Assembly (NCBI RefSeq): GCF_040409955.1
Contig: NZ_CP123384.1
Location: 2,551,501-2,615,500, forward strand
From: Salipiger sp. H15
GTDB lineage: Bacteria > Pseudomonadota > Alphaproteobacteria > Rhodobacterales > Rhodobacteraceae
DNA length: 64,000 bases
Direction of reading: 5' to 3'
Of the stretch, positions 16,277 to 25,074 are shown in pieces. Position numbers and translations under genes: made by a program. Under the pieces are notes generated by a model. The model was not told the origin of the DNA. It worked only from the letters and a program-made list of their open reading frames with translations, and made no database searches. Every line of letters starts with the position of its first letter. Position 1 is the first letter of the stretch.

Positions 16277-17521
16277 ATGAAACGCTATTCGGTTTTTGCC
16301 ATCGCCCGCGAGGCGGCACGCTACCACACCGGCTGGGCGCGCGCCTGGCGCAAGCCCGAGCCGAAGCGCCGCTACCAGGTGGTGATCATCGGCGCCGGCG
16401 GGCATGGCCTCGCCACCGCCTACTACCTTGGCAAGAACTTCGGCATCACCGACGTCGCCATCGTCGAGAAGGGCTGGCTCGGCGGCGGCAACACCGGGCG
16501 CAACACCACGATCATCCGCTCGAACTACCTGCAGGATCCCTCCGCCGCGATCTACGAGAAGGCCCGCGCGCTCTACGAGGGGCTGAGCCAGGATCTCAAC
16601 TACAACGTCATGTTCTCGCCCCGCGGCGTGATGATGCTGGCGCAGACCGAGCACGAGCTGCGCGGCTACCAGCGCACCGTGCACGCCAACCGCCTGCAGG
16701 GCATCGAGACCGAGATGATCGGCCCGCGCGAGGTCAAGCGTCTCTGCCCGATCATGAACATCGACGGCCCGCGCTACCCGGTGCTGGGCGCGCTCTGGCA
16801 GGCGCGCGGCGGCACGGCGCGGCACGATGCCGTCGCCTGGGGCTACGCGCGGGCCTGCTCGGACATGGGCATGGACATCCTGCAGAACGCCGAGGTCACC
16901 GCGATCCGCTCGGAGGGCGGCAAGGTGCGCGGCGTGACCACGACCCGGGGCGAGATCGACTGCGACAAGCTCGGCATCGTCGTCGCCGGCCATTCCGGCG
17001 TCATGGCCGAGAAGGCGGGCTTCCGCCTGCCCATCGAGTCCGTCGCGCTGCAGGCGCTGGTGTCGGAACCGATCAAGCCCTGCATGGACGTGGTGGTCAT
17101 GGCCAACACGGTGCACGGCTATATGAGCCAGTCCGACAAGGGCGAGATGGTGATCGGCGGCGGCACCGACGGCTTCGTCAACTATGCGCAGCGCGGCTCG
17201 TTCCAGCACATCGAGGAGACGGTGCGCGCGCTGACCGAGACCTTCCCGATGATCTCCCGCCTCAAGATGCTGCGGCAATGGGGCGGCATCGTCGACGTCA
17301 CCGGCGACCGCTCGCCGATCCTATCGAAGACGCCGCTCGAGAACTGCTTCCTCAACTGCGGCTGGGGCACCGGCGGGTTCAAGGCGATCCCCGGCTCGGG
17401 CTGGGGCTTTGCCGAGCTCATGGTCAAGGGCCACTCGCCGCTCACCGCAGAGTTCGGCCTCGACCGCTTCCGCGAGGGCCGCTTCATCGACGAGAGCGTC
17501 GCGGCCGGGGTGGCGCATTGA
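16277..17521 (+). CDS. soxB: Sarcosine oxidase beta subunit
   Basis: The beta subunit of heterotetrameric sarcosine oxidase carries FAD and covalent FMN and oxidatively demethylates sarcosine to glycine. The dinucleotide fold IIGAGGHGLATAYYLG starts near residue 38. His183 in RGGTARHDAVAWG matches the family's covalent FMN site. The C-terminal WGGIVDVTGDRSPILSKTP segment and length (414 aa) fit. ATG 16277 was chosen from length; the frame is open upstream but not similar to the family. Unusually, soxD, soxA and soxG follow only after two unrelated genes. Confidence 0.95.
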   Translation: MKRYSVFAIAREAARYHTGWARAWRKPEPKRRYQVVIIGAGGHGLATAYYLGKNFGITDVAIVEKGWLGGGNTGRNTTIIRSNYLQDPSAAIYEKARALYEGLSQDLNYNVMFSPRGVMMLAQTEHELRGYQRTVHANRLQGIETEMIGPREVKRLCPIMNIDGPRYPVLGALWQARGGTARHDAVAWGYARACSDMGMDILQNAEVTAIRSEGGKVRGVTTTRGEIDCDKLGIVVAGHSGVMAEKAGFRLPIESVALQALVSEPIKPCMDVVVMANTVHGYMSQSDKGEMVIGGGTDGFVNYAQRGSFQHIEETVRALTETFPMISRLKMLRQWGGIVDVTGDRSPILSKTPLENCFLNCGWGTGGFKAIPGSGWGFAELMVKGHSPLTAEFGLDRFREGRFIDESVAAGVAH

Positions 17522-17547
17522 GCGCGCACCCCCTGCTTTCCGGCGGC

Positions 17548-17961
17548 TCAGTGCCGCGTGGCGCGCGGCAGCGTCACCGGCAGCGGCGCGGCCAGTTCCA
17601 TCAGCCCGGCATGGGCGCCGTGCCCGTCGTTGCAGGGCGGGTGCCAGCTCTGGATGAATTCCCGCGCCACGGCGTGACGGTCCTCGGGACGGGCGAGCGC
17701 CACGGCACCGATCGTGTCGAAGCCCATCTCGTCGGCCCGCGCCCAGGCCCCGCCCGGAAGCTTGTCCTGCGCCAGCTGCGAGCCGAGCGCGCAGGTCTCG
17801 CCGACATAGAGGATCTGCGCCTGCACGGCCCGGCCCTCGGGCAGGCGGAGCAGCATGTAGACCGCGCCCGCCTCGGCAAGCTCGGTGTCGCGGGTGAACA
17901 ATTCCACCGGGTAGCGCCGGCCGAGATGGCTGGTCAGCGTGAGGGTCAGAAGTCTGCTCAT
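17548..17961 (-). CDS. Hypothetical protein with GIY-YIG-like YVGET segment (137 aa)
   Basis: The frame starts at ATG 17961 and reads MSRLLTLTLTSHLGRRYPVELF. A segment AVYMLLR...QILYVGETCALGSQL loosely resembles the two strands and start of the helix of GIY-YIG folds, but the conserved Arg and Glu of nucleases cannot be assigned, so activity is not claimed. It lies antisense between soxB and soxD, interrupting an operon that is normally contiguous. Confidence 0.6.
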   Translation of the reverse strand: MSRLLTLTLTSHLGRRYPVELFTRDTELAEAGAVYMLLRLPEGRAVQAQILYVGETCALGSQLAQDKLPGGAWARADEMGFDTIGAVALARPEDRHAVAREFIQSWHPPCNDGHGAHAGLMELAAPLPVTLPRATRH

Positions 17962-18227
17962 GGGGCCTCCTTGTTGCCTTGCACCGCGGCGCCGGGGAAC
18001 ACCCGCGGTCCGGCCAAGGTAGGTCCGGAGCGGCTCCAATCATTGATCTGCGACACGGTGACGGCGACTTCCGCGCCGAATGTGCCCGCACGCCGGGAAT
18101 TGAGGCGCGGGTTCGGGGCCTCTGCCTCATCCATAGGCGGAAAACGGAGCATTGCGCGCGGGGGCAGGAACATGCCGGCGGCCCGCGGCGTTGCCTATCC
18201 AGTCACGAAACGTACTGGAGAAGATCA

Positions 18228-18644
18228 ATGTCCGATTACACTGCCGACAACCGCACCACGCGCGATCCCCGTCTCGAGACGCGTCCGGTGCGCGATCACA
18301 CCACCACGACCACCACGACCACCACAAAGAGCGGTGCCGGTGCAGGCATGGCCTTCGTGCTCGGCATCGTCGTCGTCGTGCTCGCCGTGCTCGCCTGGGC
18401 GATGTTCGGCGGCGACGACACCACCAGCACGACGGCGCCCGCCGATGACGTCAACGTCACCATCCAGGACGAGAGCGCACCCGCCGAAGGCGCGGCCCCG
18501 GTCGAGACCGCTCCGGTCGAGCCGACCGCTCCCGCCCAGACCGCGCCGGAAGCCGCTCCCGAGGCCGCTCCGAGCGATGCCGCTCCGGCCGAGATGGCCC
18601 CGGCCGACAATGGTGCAGCCGACGAGACCAACACCGGCAACTAA
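18228..18644 (+). CDS. Single-pass membrane protein with Ala/Pro-rich tail (138 aa)
   Basis: The N-terminal 35 residues are polar, ending in a run of nine Thr. A single membrane helix follows (GMAFVLGIVVVVLAVLAWAMF), then a low-complexity acidic tail of repeated EAAP/VETAPVEPTAPA units. No enzyme motif is present; the family is not recognised. ATG 18228 is preceded by GGAGAAG. A strong terminator follows, so it is an independent transcript inside the sox region. The tail probably lies in the periplasm. Confidence 0.75.
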   Translation: MSDYTADNRTTRDPRLETRPVRDHTTTTTTTTTKSGAGAGMAFVLGIVVVVLAVLAWAMFGGDDTTSTTAPADDVNVTIQDESAPAEGAAPVETAPVEPTAPAQTAPEAAPEAAPSDAAPAEMAPADNGAADETNTGN

Positions 18645-18700
18645 GCTGGCAACTGACCCGCGCCGCGCCGCTTCCGGCGCGACGCCTCACCCCTCCAGAG

Positions 18701-18732
18701 GGCCCGGCCCCGCCTTGGCGGCCGGGCCTTTT
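18701..18732 (+). terminator. Intrinsic terminator
   Basis: GGCCCGGCC (18701-18709) pairs with GGCCGGGCC (18720-18728), followed by TTTT. It ends the transcript of the 18228 gene and separates it from soxD. Confidence 0.85.
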
Positions 18733-18770
18733 GCGTGCCCGAAGACCATTTTCCGAAACGGAGCGGCCCG

Positions 18771-19094
18771 ATGCTGATCCTCACCTGTCCCTGCTGCGGC
18801 ATCGAGGCCGCCGAGATCGAGCTCGCCCCCGGCGGCGAGGCGCATCTGAAGCGCTTCGGCCCCGGCAGCAGCGATGCCGAGCTCGAGGGCTACCTCTTCA
18901 ACCGCCATGCGGCCAAGGGCCCGGTGCTCGAGCGCTGGCGCCACGCCTATGGCTGCGGCAAGTGGTTCCTCGCCGCCCGCGACAGCGTGACCATGGAGGT
19001 CTACGGCACCTACAGCGCGCGCCTGCCCGAGCCGCCCGCCGAGATCATCGCGCGCATTCGCACGCGCCACCCGGACTGGCAGGTCCCGGCATGA
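18771..19094 (+). CDS. soxD: Sarcosine oxidase delta subunit
   Basis: This small zinc-binding subunit helps assemble the heterotetramer. The N-terminal LTCPCCG (Cys6 and Cys9) and a later YGCGKWF motif supply Zn ligands, as in the family, and the conserved YGTYSARLPEPP segment is present. It has 107 aa. GGAG precedes the ATG. A terminator lies just upstream, so soxD needs a promoter within about 40 bp or read-through. A copy of the dispersed 23-bp repeat begins two bases after its stop. Confidence 0.92.
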   Translation: MLILTCPCCGIEAAEIELAPGGEAHLKRFGPGSSDAELEGYLFNRHAAKGPVLERWRHAYGCGKWFLAARDSVTMEVYGTYSARLPEPPAEIIARIRTRHPDWQVPA

Positions 19095-19095
19095 G

Positions 19096-19118
19096 CCTTC
19101 TTCTCTTTCCAAATACGC
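19096..19118 (-). repeat. Dispersed 23-bp repeat, copy A
   Basis: Reverse complement of a 23-bp sequence (core GTATTTGGAAAGAGAAG) found identically at 36822-36844 and 44385-44407. This copy lies between soxD and soxA. Confidence 0.9.
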
Positions 19119-19176
19119 CCGCGACTTGCCCCGCCACGGGAGCCGGCGCCGGGTGCAAGTGCACGAGGTCCAGCAG

Positions 19177-22100
19177 ATGAGTACCCGTCTGGCCAGCGGC
19201 GGCCGCTTCCTCGACCGTTCGCGCAAGATCCGCTTCACCTTCGACGGCGTGTCGATGAGCGCCCATCCCGGCGACACGCTCGCTTCGGCGCTGCTCGCCA
19301 ATGACCGGCTGCTGGTCGGGCGCAGCTTCAAGTACCACCGCCCGCGCGGGGTGGTCGCCTCGGGCGCCGAGGAGCCGAACGCCCTCGTGGGTCTCGGCAC
19401 CGGTCCGCGCTTCGAGCCAAACCAGCGCGCCACCACGACCGAGCTCTTCGACGGGCTCACCGCCGAGAGCCAGAACTGCTGGCCGAGCCTCGAGCAGGAC
19501 CTCGGCGCGGTGAACGCGGCGCTGGCGCGCTTCCTGCCGGCAGGGTTCTACTACAAGACCTTCCTCTGGCCGCGCGCCTTCTGGAAGCACCTCTACGAGC
19601 CGGTGATCCGCCGCGCCGCGGGGCTCGGCAAGGCGCCGCACCCGGAAAGCCGCGACTCCGACAGCTACGAGCATTTCAACGTCCACGTCGACGTGCTGGT
19701 GGTGGGCGGCGGCGTCGCCGGGCTCATGGCCGCCAAGGTCGCGGCCGAGAGCGGCGCGCAGGTGCTGCTGATCGAGCAGGGCGCGCAATGGGGCGGCCGC
19801 GCGCCGGTGGATGGCGGCAGCATCGACGGCATGGCGCCCGAGACCTGGGTCGAGAAGACCCTCGCCGAGCTCGACGCGCTGCCGAACCTGCGCCGCGTCG
19901 CGCGCTGCATGGGCGCGGCGGTGCACGATCATGGCTACGTGCTGGGCTACGAACGGCTCACCGACCACGCGCCGGGAACAATCGGCCCGCGTCACCGGCT
20001 CTGGCGCATCCGTGCCAAGCGCATCGTCACAGCCACCGGCGCGATCGAGCGCCCGCTCAGCTTTGCCGGCAATGATGTGCCCGGGGTGATGCTGGCCTCG
20101 GCGATGCGCGACTACGTGGTGAATTACGGCGTGACCCCCGGCCAGAAGGTCGTGCTGGTGACCAACAACGACGACGCCTATCGCACCGCTTTGGTGCTGC
20201 ACGAGGCGGGGGTCGAGGTGGTGCGCGTGCTCGACGCGCGGCCGATGGGCGGCGGCAGGCTGATGGAGATGGTGCGCGAGAAGGGCATCCGCGTCGATCC
20301 CGGCCGGGCCGTCGCACGCGTCAGCGGCGGGCAGCGGGTACGCACCGTGCACAGCTGCCTCGCCGACGGCATGGGCAACGTGCTCGAGGACATTCCCTGC
20401 GACGCGCTCGGCATGTCGGGCGGCTGGTCGCCGGTCGTGCACCTCTGGTCCCACTGCGGCGGCAAGCTGCGCTGGGACGAGGCTGGCGCCTTCTTCCGCC
20501 CCGATGCCGCGCGGCCGCCCTCCGGTGCGGACGGGCTGGCCAACGTGATCCCCGCGGGTGCCGCGAACGGCGAGTTGACGTTGAGGAACGTTCTTCACGA
20601 CGCTGCAAACGCAGGGAACAACGCCGCTCTTCAAGTTTCGCGTGAAGTTGGCGAAATTGTGGCACCCGAGGGCGAGGACTTCGCCGAGGCGCCGCTGCTG
20701 CCGCTCTGGATCGTGCCCGCCCGAGCGACGCCCGACCTGCGGATGAAGGCCTTCCTCGACTACCAGAACGACGTGAAGGTCTCGGACCTGCAACTGGCCG
20801 CGCGCGAGGGCTACGAGAGCGTCGAGCACGCCAAGCGCTACACCACGCTCGGCATGGCGACGGATCAGGGCAAGCTCAGCAATATCAACGGGCTTGCGGT
20901 GCTTTCTGATGCATTGGGTGAAGCCATTCCGCAGGTCGGCACCACCACCTTCCGGCCGCCCTACACGCCGATCTCCTTCGGCGCGATCACCGGCGAGGCA
21001 CGGGGCGAGCTGTTCCAGCCGCTGCGCCGCACGCCGATGGACGCCTGGCACGACGCCAACGGCGCGCTCTGGGAGCCGGTGGGCCACTGGCGCAGGCCCT
21101 ATTGCTACCGCCGCCCGGGCGAGACCACCGAGATGGCGGTGAACCGCGAGATCCTCGCGACCCGCCGCAGCCTCGGCCTGCTCGACGCCTCGACGCTGGG
21201 CAAGATCGTGGTGAAGGGGCCGGACGCGGGCCGGTTCCTCGACATGCTCTATACCAACCTGATGAGCACGCTGCCGATCGGGAAATGCCGCTACGGGCTC
21301 ATGTGCTCGGAGAACGGCTTCCTGATCGACGACGGCGTCGTGGTGCGGCTCGCCGAGGACACATGGCTCTGCCACACCACCACCGGCGGCGCCGACCGCA
21401 TCCATGCCCACATGGAAGATTGGTTGCAATGTGAATGGTTTGACTGGCGAGTTTACACCGCCAACGTGACCGAGCAATACGCGCAGGTCGCGGTGGTCGG
21501 CCCGCAGGCGCGCAGGCTGCTGGAAAAGCTCGGCGGGATGGATGTCAGCAAGGAGGCGCTGCCCTTCATGACCTTTGCCGAGGGCACGCTCGGCGGTTTC
21601 CCGGCGCGGGTCTACCGCATCTCCTTCTCGGGCGAGCTGAGCTACGAGGTGGCGGTTCCGGCGCATCTCGGCCGGGCCTTCTGGGGGCGGCTTCTGGATC
21701 TGGGCGCCGAGTGGGACGTCACGCCCTACGGCACCGAGGCGCTGCACGTGATGCGCGCCGAGAAGGGCTTCATCATGATCGGCGACGAGACCGACGGCAC
21801 GGTGATCCCGCAGGACCTGAACCTCGGCTGGGCGATCTCGAAGAAGAAGGACGACTACCTCGGCAAGCGCGCGCAGGAGCGGGCGCACATGGCCGACCCG
21901 AGGCGCTGGAAGCTGGTCGGGCTCGAGACCGCCGACGGCGGGGTGCTGCCGACGGGCGCGCTTGCGCTGGCGCCGGGACGCAACGCCAACGGCCAGCGCA
22001 ACACGCAAGGCAGGGTGACCTCGTCCTACTTCTCGCCGACTCTGGGTCGCGGCATCGCCATGGCGCTGGTGCTCGACGGGCCGCAGCGCATGGGCGAGGA

Positions 22101-22215
22101 ACTGAGCTTCACCACCGACGACTACGATCCCGCCGACGAGGCGAAAACCACGCTCACGGCGACCATCGTGAGCCCGGTCTTCTACGATCCCGAGGGGGCA
22201 AGGAACGATGCCTGA
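19177..22215 (+). CDS. soxA: Sarcosine oxidase alpha subunit
   Basis: The 1012-aa alpha subunit binds NAD+ and tetrahydrofolate and passes the released one-carbon unit to folate. In order: an N-terminal 2Fe-2S-like Fer2_4 fold without clear cluster ligands (FTFDGVSMSAHPGDTLASALLAND), a NAD(P) Rossmann site (LVVGGGVAGLMAAKVA), and C-terminal GcvT/aminomethyltransferase domains with GxxxxEV (SGELSYEVAVPA) and the MRAEKGFIMIGDETDGT folate segment. Start ATG 19177 was chosen over an upstream in-frame ATG (19126) because family members begin here. Around 20575-20660 and 20880-20935 codon use turns A+T-richer. Confidence 0.95.
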   Translation: MSTRLASGGRFLDRSRKIRFTFDGVSMSAHPGDTLASALLANDRLLVGRSFKYHRPRGVVASGAEEPNALVGLGTGPRFEPNQRATTTELFDGLTAESQNCWPSLEQDLGAVNAALARFLPAGFYYKTFLWPRAFWKHLYEPVIRRAAGLGKAPHPESRDSDSYEHFNVHVDVLVVGGGVAGLMAAKVAAESGAQVLLIEQGAQWGGRAPVDGGSIDGMAPETWVEKTLAELDALPNLRRVARCMGAAVHDHGYVLGYERLTDHAPGTIGPRHRLWRIRAKRIVTATGAIERPLSFAGNDVPGVMLASAMRDYVVNYGVTPGQKVVLVTNNDDAYRTALVLHEAGVEVVRVLDARPMGGGRLMEMVREKGIRVDPGRAVARVSGGQRVRTVHSCLADGMGNVLEDIPCDALGMSGGWSPVVHLWSHCGGKLRWDEAGAFFRPDAARPPSGADGLANVIPAGAANGELTLRNVLHDAANAGNNAALQVSREVGEIVAPEGEDFAEAPLLPLWIVPARATPDLRMKAFLDYQNDVKVSDLQLAAREGYESVEHAKRYTTLGMATDQGKLSNINGLAVLSDALGEAIPQVGTTTFRPPYTPISFGAITGEARGELFQPLRRTPMDAWHDANGALWEPVGHWRRPYCYRRPGETTEMAVNREILATRRSLGLLDASTLGKIVVKGPDAGRFLDMLYTNLMSTLPIGKCRYGLMCSENGFLIDDGVVVRLAEDTWLCHTTTGGADRIHAHMEDWLQCEWFDWRVYTANVTEQYAQVAVVGPQARRLLEKLGGMDVSKEALPFMTFAEGTLGGFPARVYRISFSGELSYEVAVPAHLGRAFWGRLLDLGAEWDVTPYGTEALHVMRAEKGFIMIGDETDGTVIPQDLNLGWAISKKKDDYLGKRAQERAHMADPRRWKLVGLETADGGVLPTGALALAPGRNANGQRNTQGRVTSSYFSPTLGRGIAMALVLDGPQRMGEELSFTTDDYDPADEAKTTLTATIVSPVFYDPEGARNDA

Positions 22216-22792
22216 GACGATGTACGAGCCGGTGAGCCCGCTGATGGGCGCAAGCTCCGAGGGGGCGCTGACGGTGCGCGAGACCGGCCCCTGCGGGATG
22301 ATCGCGCTGCGCGGCGACCTGTCGGACCCGGCCTTCGCCGGTCCGGTCGAGGCGCTGGCGCGCTGCACCCTGCCGGGGCGCTGGCAGGCGAGCGGCACCG
22401 GCGGGCGCGAGCTGCTGTGGATGTCGCCGGACGAGCTGCTCCTGCTGCTGCCCTATGGCGAGGCGCGGGCGGCGGCGGCGAAGCTGCAGGCGGCGCTCGA
22501 CGGGCAGGGCGTGCACGCGCTGGTGCAGGACGTGTCGGACATGCGCATCCGGCTGAGCCTTTCCGGCGCGCATCTGCGCGAGGCGCTGGCCCGGCTGACC
22601 CCGGCGGACATGGCGCCCTCGGCGCTGGCCCCCGGCATGTTGCGGCGCACCCGCATCGCGCAGGTGGCCGCGGCGGTGCGCATCGTCTCCGAGACCGAGG
22701 CCGAGGTCTTCTGCTTCCGTTCGGTGGCGGACTACGCCTTCCGGCTGCTGAGCGGCGCCGCGAGAAACAGCCACGATTTCGGATATTTCTGA
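22208..22792 (+). CDS. soxG: Sarcosine oxidase gamma subunit
   Basis: The gamma subunit (194 aa) completes the heterotetramer. Its start overlaps the soxA stop by 8 bp, indicating tight translational coupling. The sequence keeps the family pattern: an N-terminal region, MSPDELLLLLPYGEARAA, then VQDVSDMRIRLSLSG and a C-terminal CFRSVADYAFRLLSGA, similar to a shortened aminomethyltransferase fold. It is last in the sox block. Confidence 0.93.
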   Translation: MPETMYEPVSPLMGASSEGALTVRETGPCGMIALRGDLSDPAFAGPVEALARCTLPGRWQASGTGGRELLWMSPDELLLLLPYGEARAAAAKLQAALDGQGVHALVQDVSDMRIRLSLSGAHLREALARLTPADMAPSALAPGMLRRTRIAQVAAAVRIVSETEAEVFCFRSVADYAFRLLSGAARNSHDFGYF

Positions 22793-22867
22793 GCGGTTCG
22801 ACATTGCGCCGGGCGGCCCGCGCCCGTAGCGTCAGCGGCAGTGACCGAGAAGGACAGGGGCGACCGG

Positions 22868-23380
22868 ATGAGACCAATTGCACGTGCCGCCGCCCTGTTG
22901 TCCTGCCTGCTTGCGGCACCGGTTTCGGCCGATCAGCACGTCGTCGCGACCGCGCCGGCGCAGAGCCTCGCGGCCAAGGCGATGGTGCCGGCGCAGTCGG
23001 TCTCGGCCAGCGCGGTGGGCTTCCTGTGCCTCCTGCGGGTCACCAACAGCCAGAGCTGGGTGCCGCCGGTGGTCTTCATCGCCTATGATCCCGAGAACGG
23101 CCGGGTGGTGATCTCGGATCCCATCGCGCTCTTTCACAACGGCGGGCTGCCGGTGCTCGGAAAGCTCGCCATGGACAGCAAGGCGCGGCTCAGCTTCACC
23201 TGGGATTACCCGGTGGGGATGAACGCGCAGCAGACGCGCAAGATGCTCTACCGGGCGGGCATCGACAAGGCCACGGGCCGGGTCACGGTGACCGCCATCC
23301 CGGCCGGATTCGACGCGATATTCCAGGCAGATGGCCAGTGCGAGGTGCAGAGCCTCAACGAGCTGGCCGCAGAGCCCTGA
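22868..23380 (+). CDS. Secreted protein of unknown function (170 aa)
   Basis: A Sec signal (IARAAALLSCLLAAPVSA) precedes a mature part of about 145 residues, with no clear motif. Two cysteines are in LCLLRV and QCEVQ. It contains a beta-rich pattern (VVFIAYDPENGRVVISDPI). The chosen ATG (22868) follows an AGG-containing leader; an in-frame ATG at 22841 would give an atypical signal. It sits between soxG and the superoxide dismutase gene. I do not recognise the family. Confidence 0.75.
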   Translation: MRPIARAAALLSCLLAAPVSADQHVVATAPAQSLAAKAMVPAQSVSASAVGFLCLLRVTNSQSWVPPVVFIAYDPENGRVVISDPIALFHNGGLPVLGKLAMDSKARLSFTWDYPVGMNAQQTRKMLYRAGIDKATGRVTVTAIPAGFDAIFQADGQCEVQSLNELAAEP

Positions 23381-23385
23381 GTGCG

Positions 23386-23397
23386 ATGGTGCACCAT
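23386..23397. promoter_or_regulatory. Palindrome upstream of the sod promoter
   Basis: ATGGTGCACCAT is a perfect 12-bp palindrome 8 bp upstream of a TTGACC -35 box (23405-23410) that belongs to a likely sodB promoter (TAGGAA at 23427-23432, 16-bp spacer). It could bind an activator or repressor responding to oxidative or metal stress. Confidence 0.45.
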
Positions 23398-23470
23398 AGT
23401 TCGCTTGACCTCGCGTGTGGCAGGTCTAGGAATACACCCAAACTTTACCGACAGGCGAAAGGAAACGCAT

Positions 23471-24070
23471 ATGTCCTTTGAACTTCCCGATCTTCCCTAT
23501 GCCCACGATGCGCTGGCGTCCAAGGGCATGTCCAAGGAAACGCTGGAATATCACCACGACCTGCACCACAACGCCTATGTCACCATGCTCAACAAGCTGG
23601 TCGAGGGCACCGAGTGGGCCGGCAAGTCGCTGGAAGAGATCGTCAAGGGCACCTACCAGGCCGGCGCGGTTGCCCAGAACGGCATCTTCAACAACGCCTC
23701 GCAGCACTGGAACCACACGCAGTTCTGGGAAATGATGGGCCCGGGCGAGAACGCGCTTCCGGGTGAGCTCGAGAAGGCGATCGCCGAGTCCTTCGGCACC
23801 TTCGACAAGTTCAAGGAAGACTTCGCCGCTGCGGGCGCGGGCCAGTTCGGCTCGGGCTGGGCCTGGCTGGTCAAGGACACCGACGGTGGCCTCAAGATCA
23901 CCAAGACCGAGAACGGCGTGAACCCGCTCTGCTTCGGCCAGACCGCGCTGCTCGGCTGCGACGTGTGGGAGCACTCCTACTACATCGACTTCCGCAACAA
24001 GCGCCCGGCGTACCTTGCGAACTTCCTCGACAACCTGGTGAACTGGGAAAACGTGGCCTCGCGCCTGTGA
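23471..24070 (+). CDS. sodB: Superoxide dismutase [Fe/Mn]
   Basis: The 199-aa enzyme dismutes superoxide in the cytoplasm. The metal ligands lie in their family contexts: His in EYHHDLHHNAYV, His in ASQHWNHTQFWEMM, Asp and His in DVWEHSYYIDF. The Fe-type signature (AQNGIFNNASQHWNHTQFW, GAGQFGSGWAWL) points to iron, but metal choice is not certain. ATG 23471 has AAGGAAA upstream. A strong terminator with a GAAA loop follows, so it is monocistronic. Confidence 0.96.
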   Translation: MSFELPDLPYAHDALASKGMSKETLEYHHDLHHNAYVTMLNKLVEGTEWAGKSLEEIVKGTYQAGAVAQNGIFNNASQHWNHTQFWEMMGPGENALPGELEKAIAESFGTFDKFKEDFAAAGAGQFGSGWAWLVKDTDGGLKITKTENGVNPLCFGQTALLGCDVWEHSYYIDFRNKRPAYLANFLDNLVNWENVASRL

Positions 24071-24095
24071 TCTCCTGACCAGGGTTGAGTTTGCG

Positions 24096-24123
24096 ACGCC
24101 CCGTGCCGAAAGGTGCGGGGCGT
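24096..24123 (+). terminator. Intrinsic terminator after sodB with GAAA tetraloop
   Basis: ACGCCCCGTGCC (24096-24107) pairs with GGTGCGGGGCGT (24112-24123), including two G-U pairs, closed by GAAA; a T-containing stretch (CTGCTTT) follows. Confidence 0.8.
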
Positions 24124-24238
24124 CTGCTTTCGGGCGTCTTCCGCCGCGATTCCCGCAGCTTGGGGCGACGCGTCGCTTGCGCTGCCCCGGCGCGCGGCGT
24201 AGCACGGGGCGCAGTCCTTGACCGATCGCGGAGGCCCC

Positions 24239-24991
24239 ATGTCCGGCTTTGTCAGTTTCGTCTCCTCCGGCCCCGGAGATCCCGAGTTGCTGACCGTGCG
24301 GGCGCTCAAGTGCCTGCAGAAGGCCGATGCGGTGCTCTATGACGATCTCGCCTCGGGGCCGATCCTCGAGCTTTGCGCCGAGGGGACCGAGATGGTCGCC
24401 GTCGGCAAGCGCGCCGGATGCCCCTCGCCGAAGCAGGAATTCGTCAGCGCGCTGCTGGTGCAGCACGCGCTTTCGGGCCAGCACGTGGTGCGGCTGAAGT
24501 CGGGTGACGCGGGCATCTTCGGACGGCTCGAGGAAGAGATCGCCGCGGTGACCGAGGCGGGGATCCCCTTCGAGGTGGTGCCGGGCGTCACCTCTGCCTC
24601 GGCTGCCGCGGCTGCCGCCGCCATGCCGCTCACCCGCCGCCTCACCGCGCGGCGGCTGCAGTTCGTCACCGGCCATGACGTGACCGGCGCGCTGCCCGAG
24701 CAGATGAACATGGCCGCGCTCGCCGATCCCGAGGCGGTGACCTGCCTCTACATGGGGCGGCGCACCTTCTCGAAGCTGGCCGAGCGGCTGATCGCCGCCG
24801 GGATGCCGCCCGAGACCCCGGCGCTGATGGCCGAGAACGTCAGCAAGGAGGGCCAGCGCATGGTCCATTCGACCGTGGCGGAACTGGGCGAGGCGCTGAA
24901 GGAAGCGCCGAGCCGGGCGGTGGTGATGATCCTCTACGGCGCGCTGGCGACGCCGGTGCTGGACGCGGCAGAGCGCATTCCGCCGCGCTGA
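24239..24991 (+). CDS. cobA: Uroporphyrinogen-III C-methyltransferase (SUMT)
   Basis: It methylates uroporphyrinogen III at C2 and C7 with S-adenosylmethionine, giving precorrin-2 for siroheme and cobalamin. The SUMT signature opens the protein (VSSGPGDPELLTVRALKCLQKADAVLYDDL), followed by VRLKSGDAGIFGRLEEE and VVPGVTSASAAAAAAAMPLTRR. At 250 aa it is the stand-alone type rather than fused to CysG. No other cobalamin or nitrite/sulfite genes are adjacent. ATG 24239 is preceded by GGAGG; ATG 24218 is a possible earlier start. Confidence 0.93.
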   Translation: MSGFVSFVSSGPGDPELLTVRALKCLQKADAVLYDDLASGPILELCAEGTEMVAVGKRAGCPSPKQEFVSALLVQHALSGQHVVRLKSGDAGIFGRLEEEIAAVTEAGIPFEVVPGVTSASAAAAAAAMPLTRRLTARRLQFVTGHDVTGALPEQMNMAALADPEAVTCLYMGRRTFSKLAERLIAAGMPPETPALMAENVSKEGQRMVHSTVAELGEALKEAPSRAVVMILYGALATPVLDAAERIPPR

Positions 24992-25074
24992 CGCAACGTC
25001 GCGACGGCCCGCGCTGGACGAAGCGCGCCGCGCGCGTTTCAACTCCGCCCCGAGGACAAATCGGGAGGAGTATC

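Noticed and set aside
19045..22398. Long minus-strand open frame opposite soxA (about 1117 codons)
   Set aside because: It mirrors soxA codons in a high-GC genome, starts without a ribosome site, and has no domain pattern; soxA on the other strand is clear.
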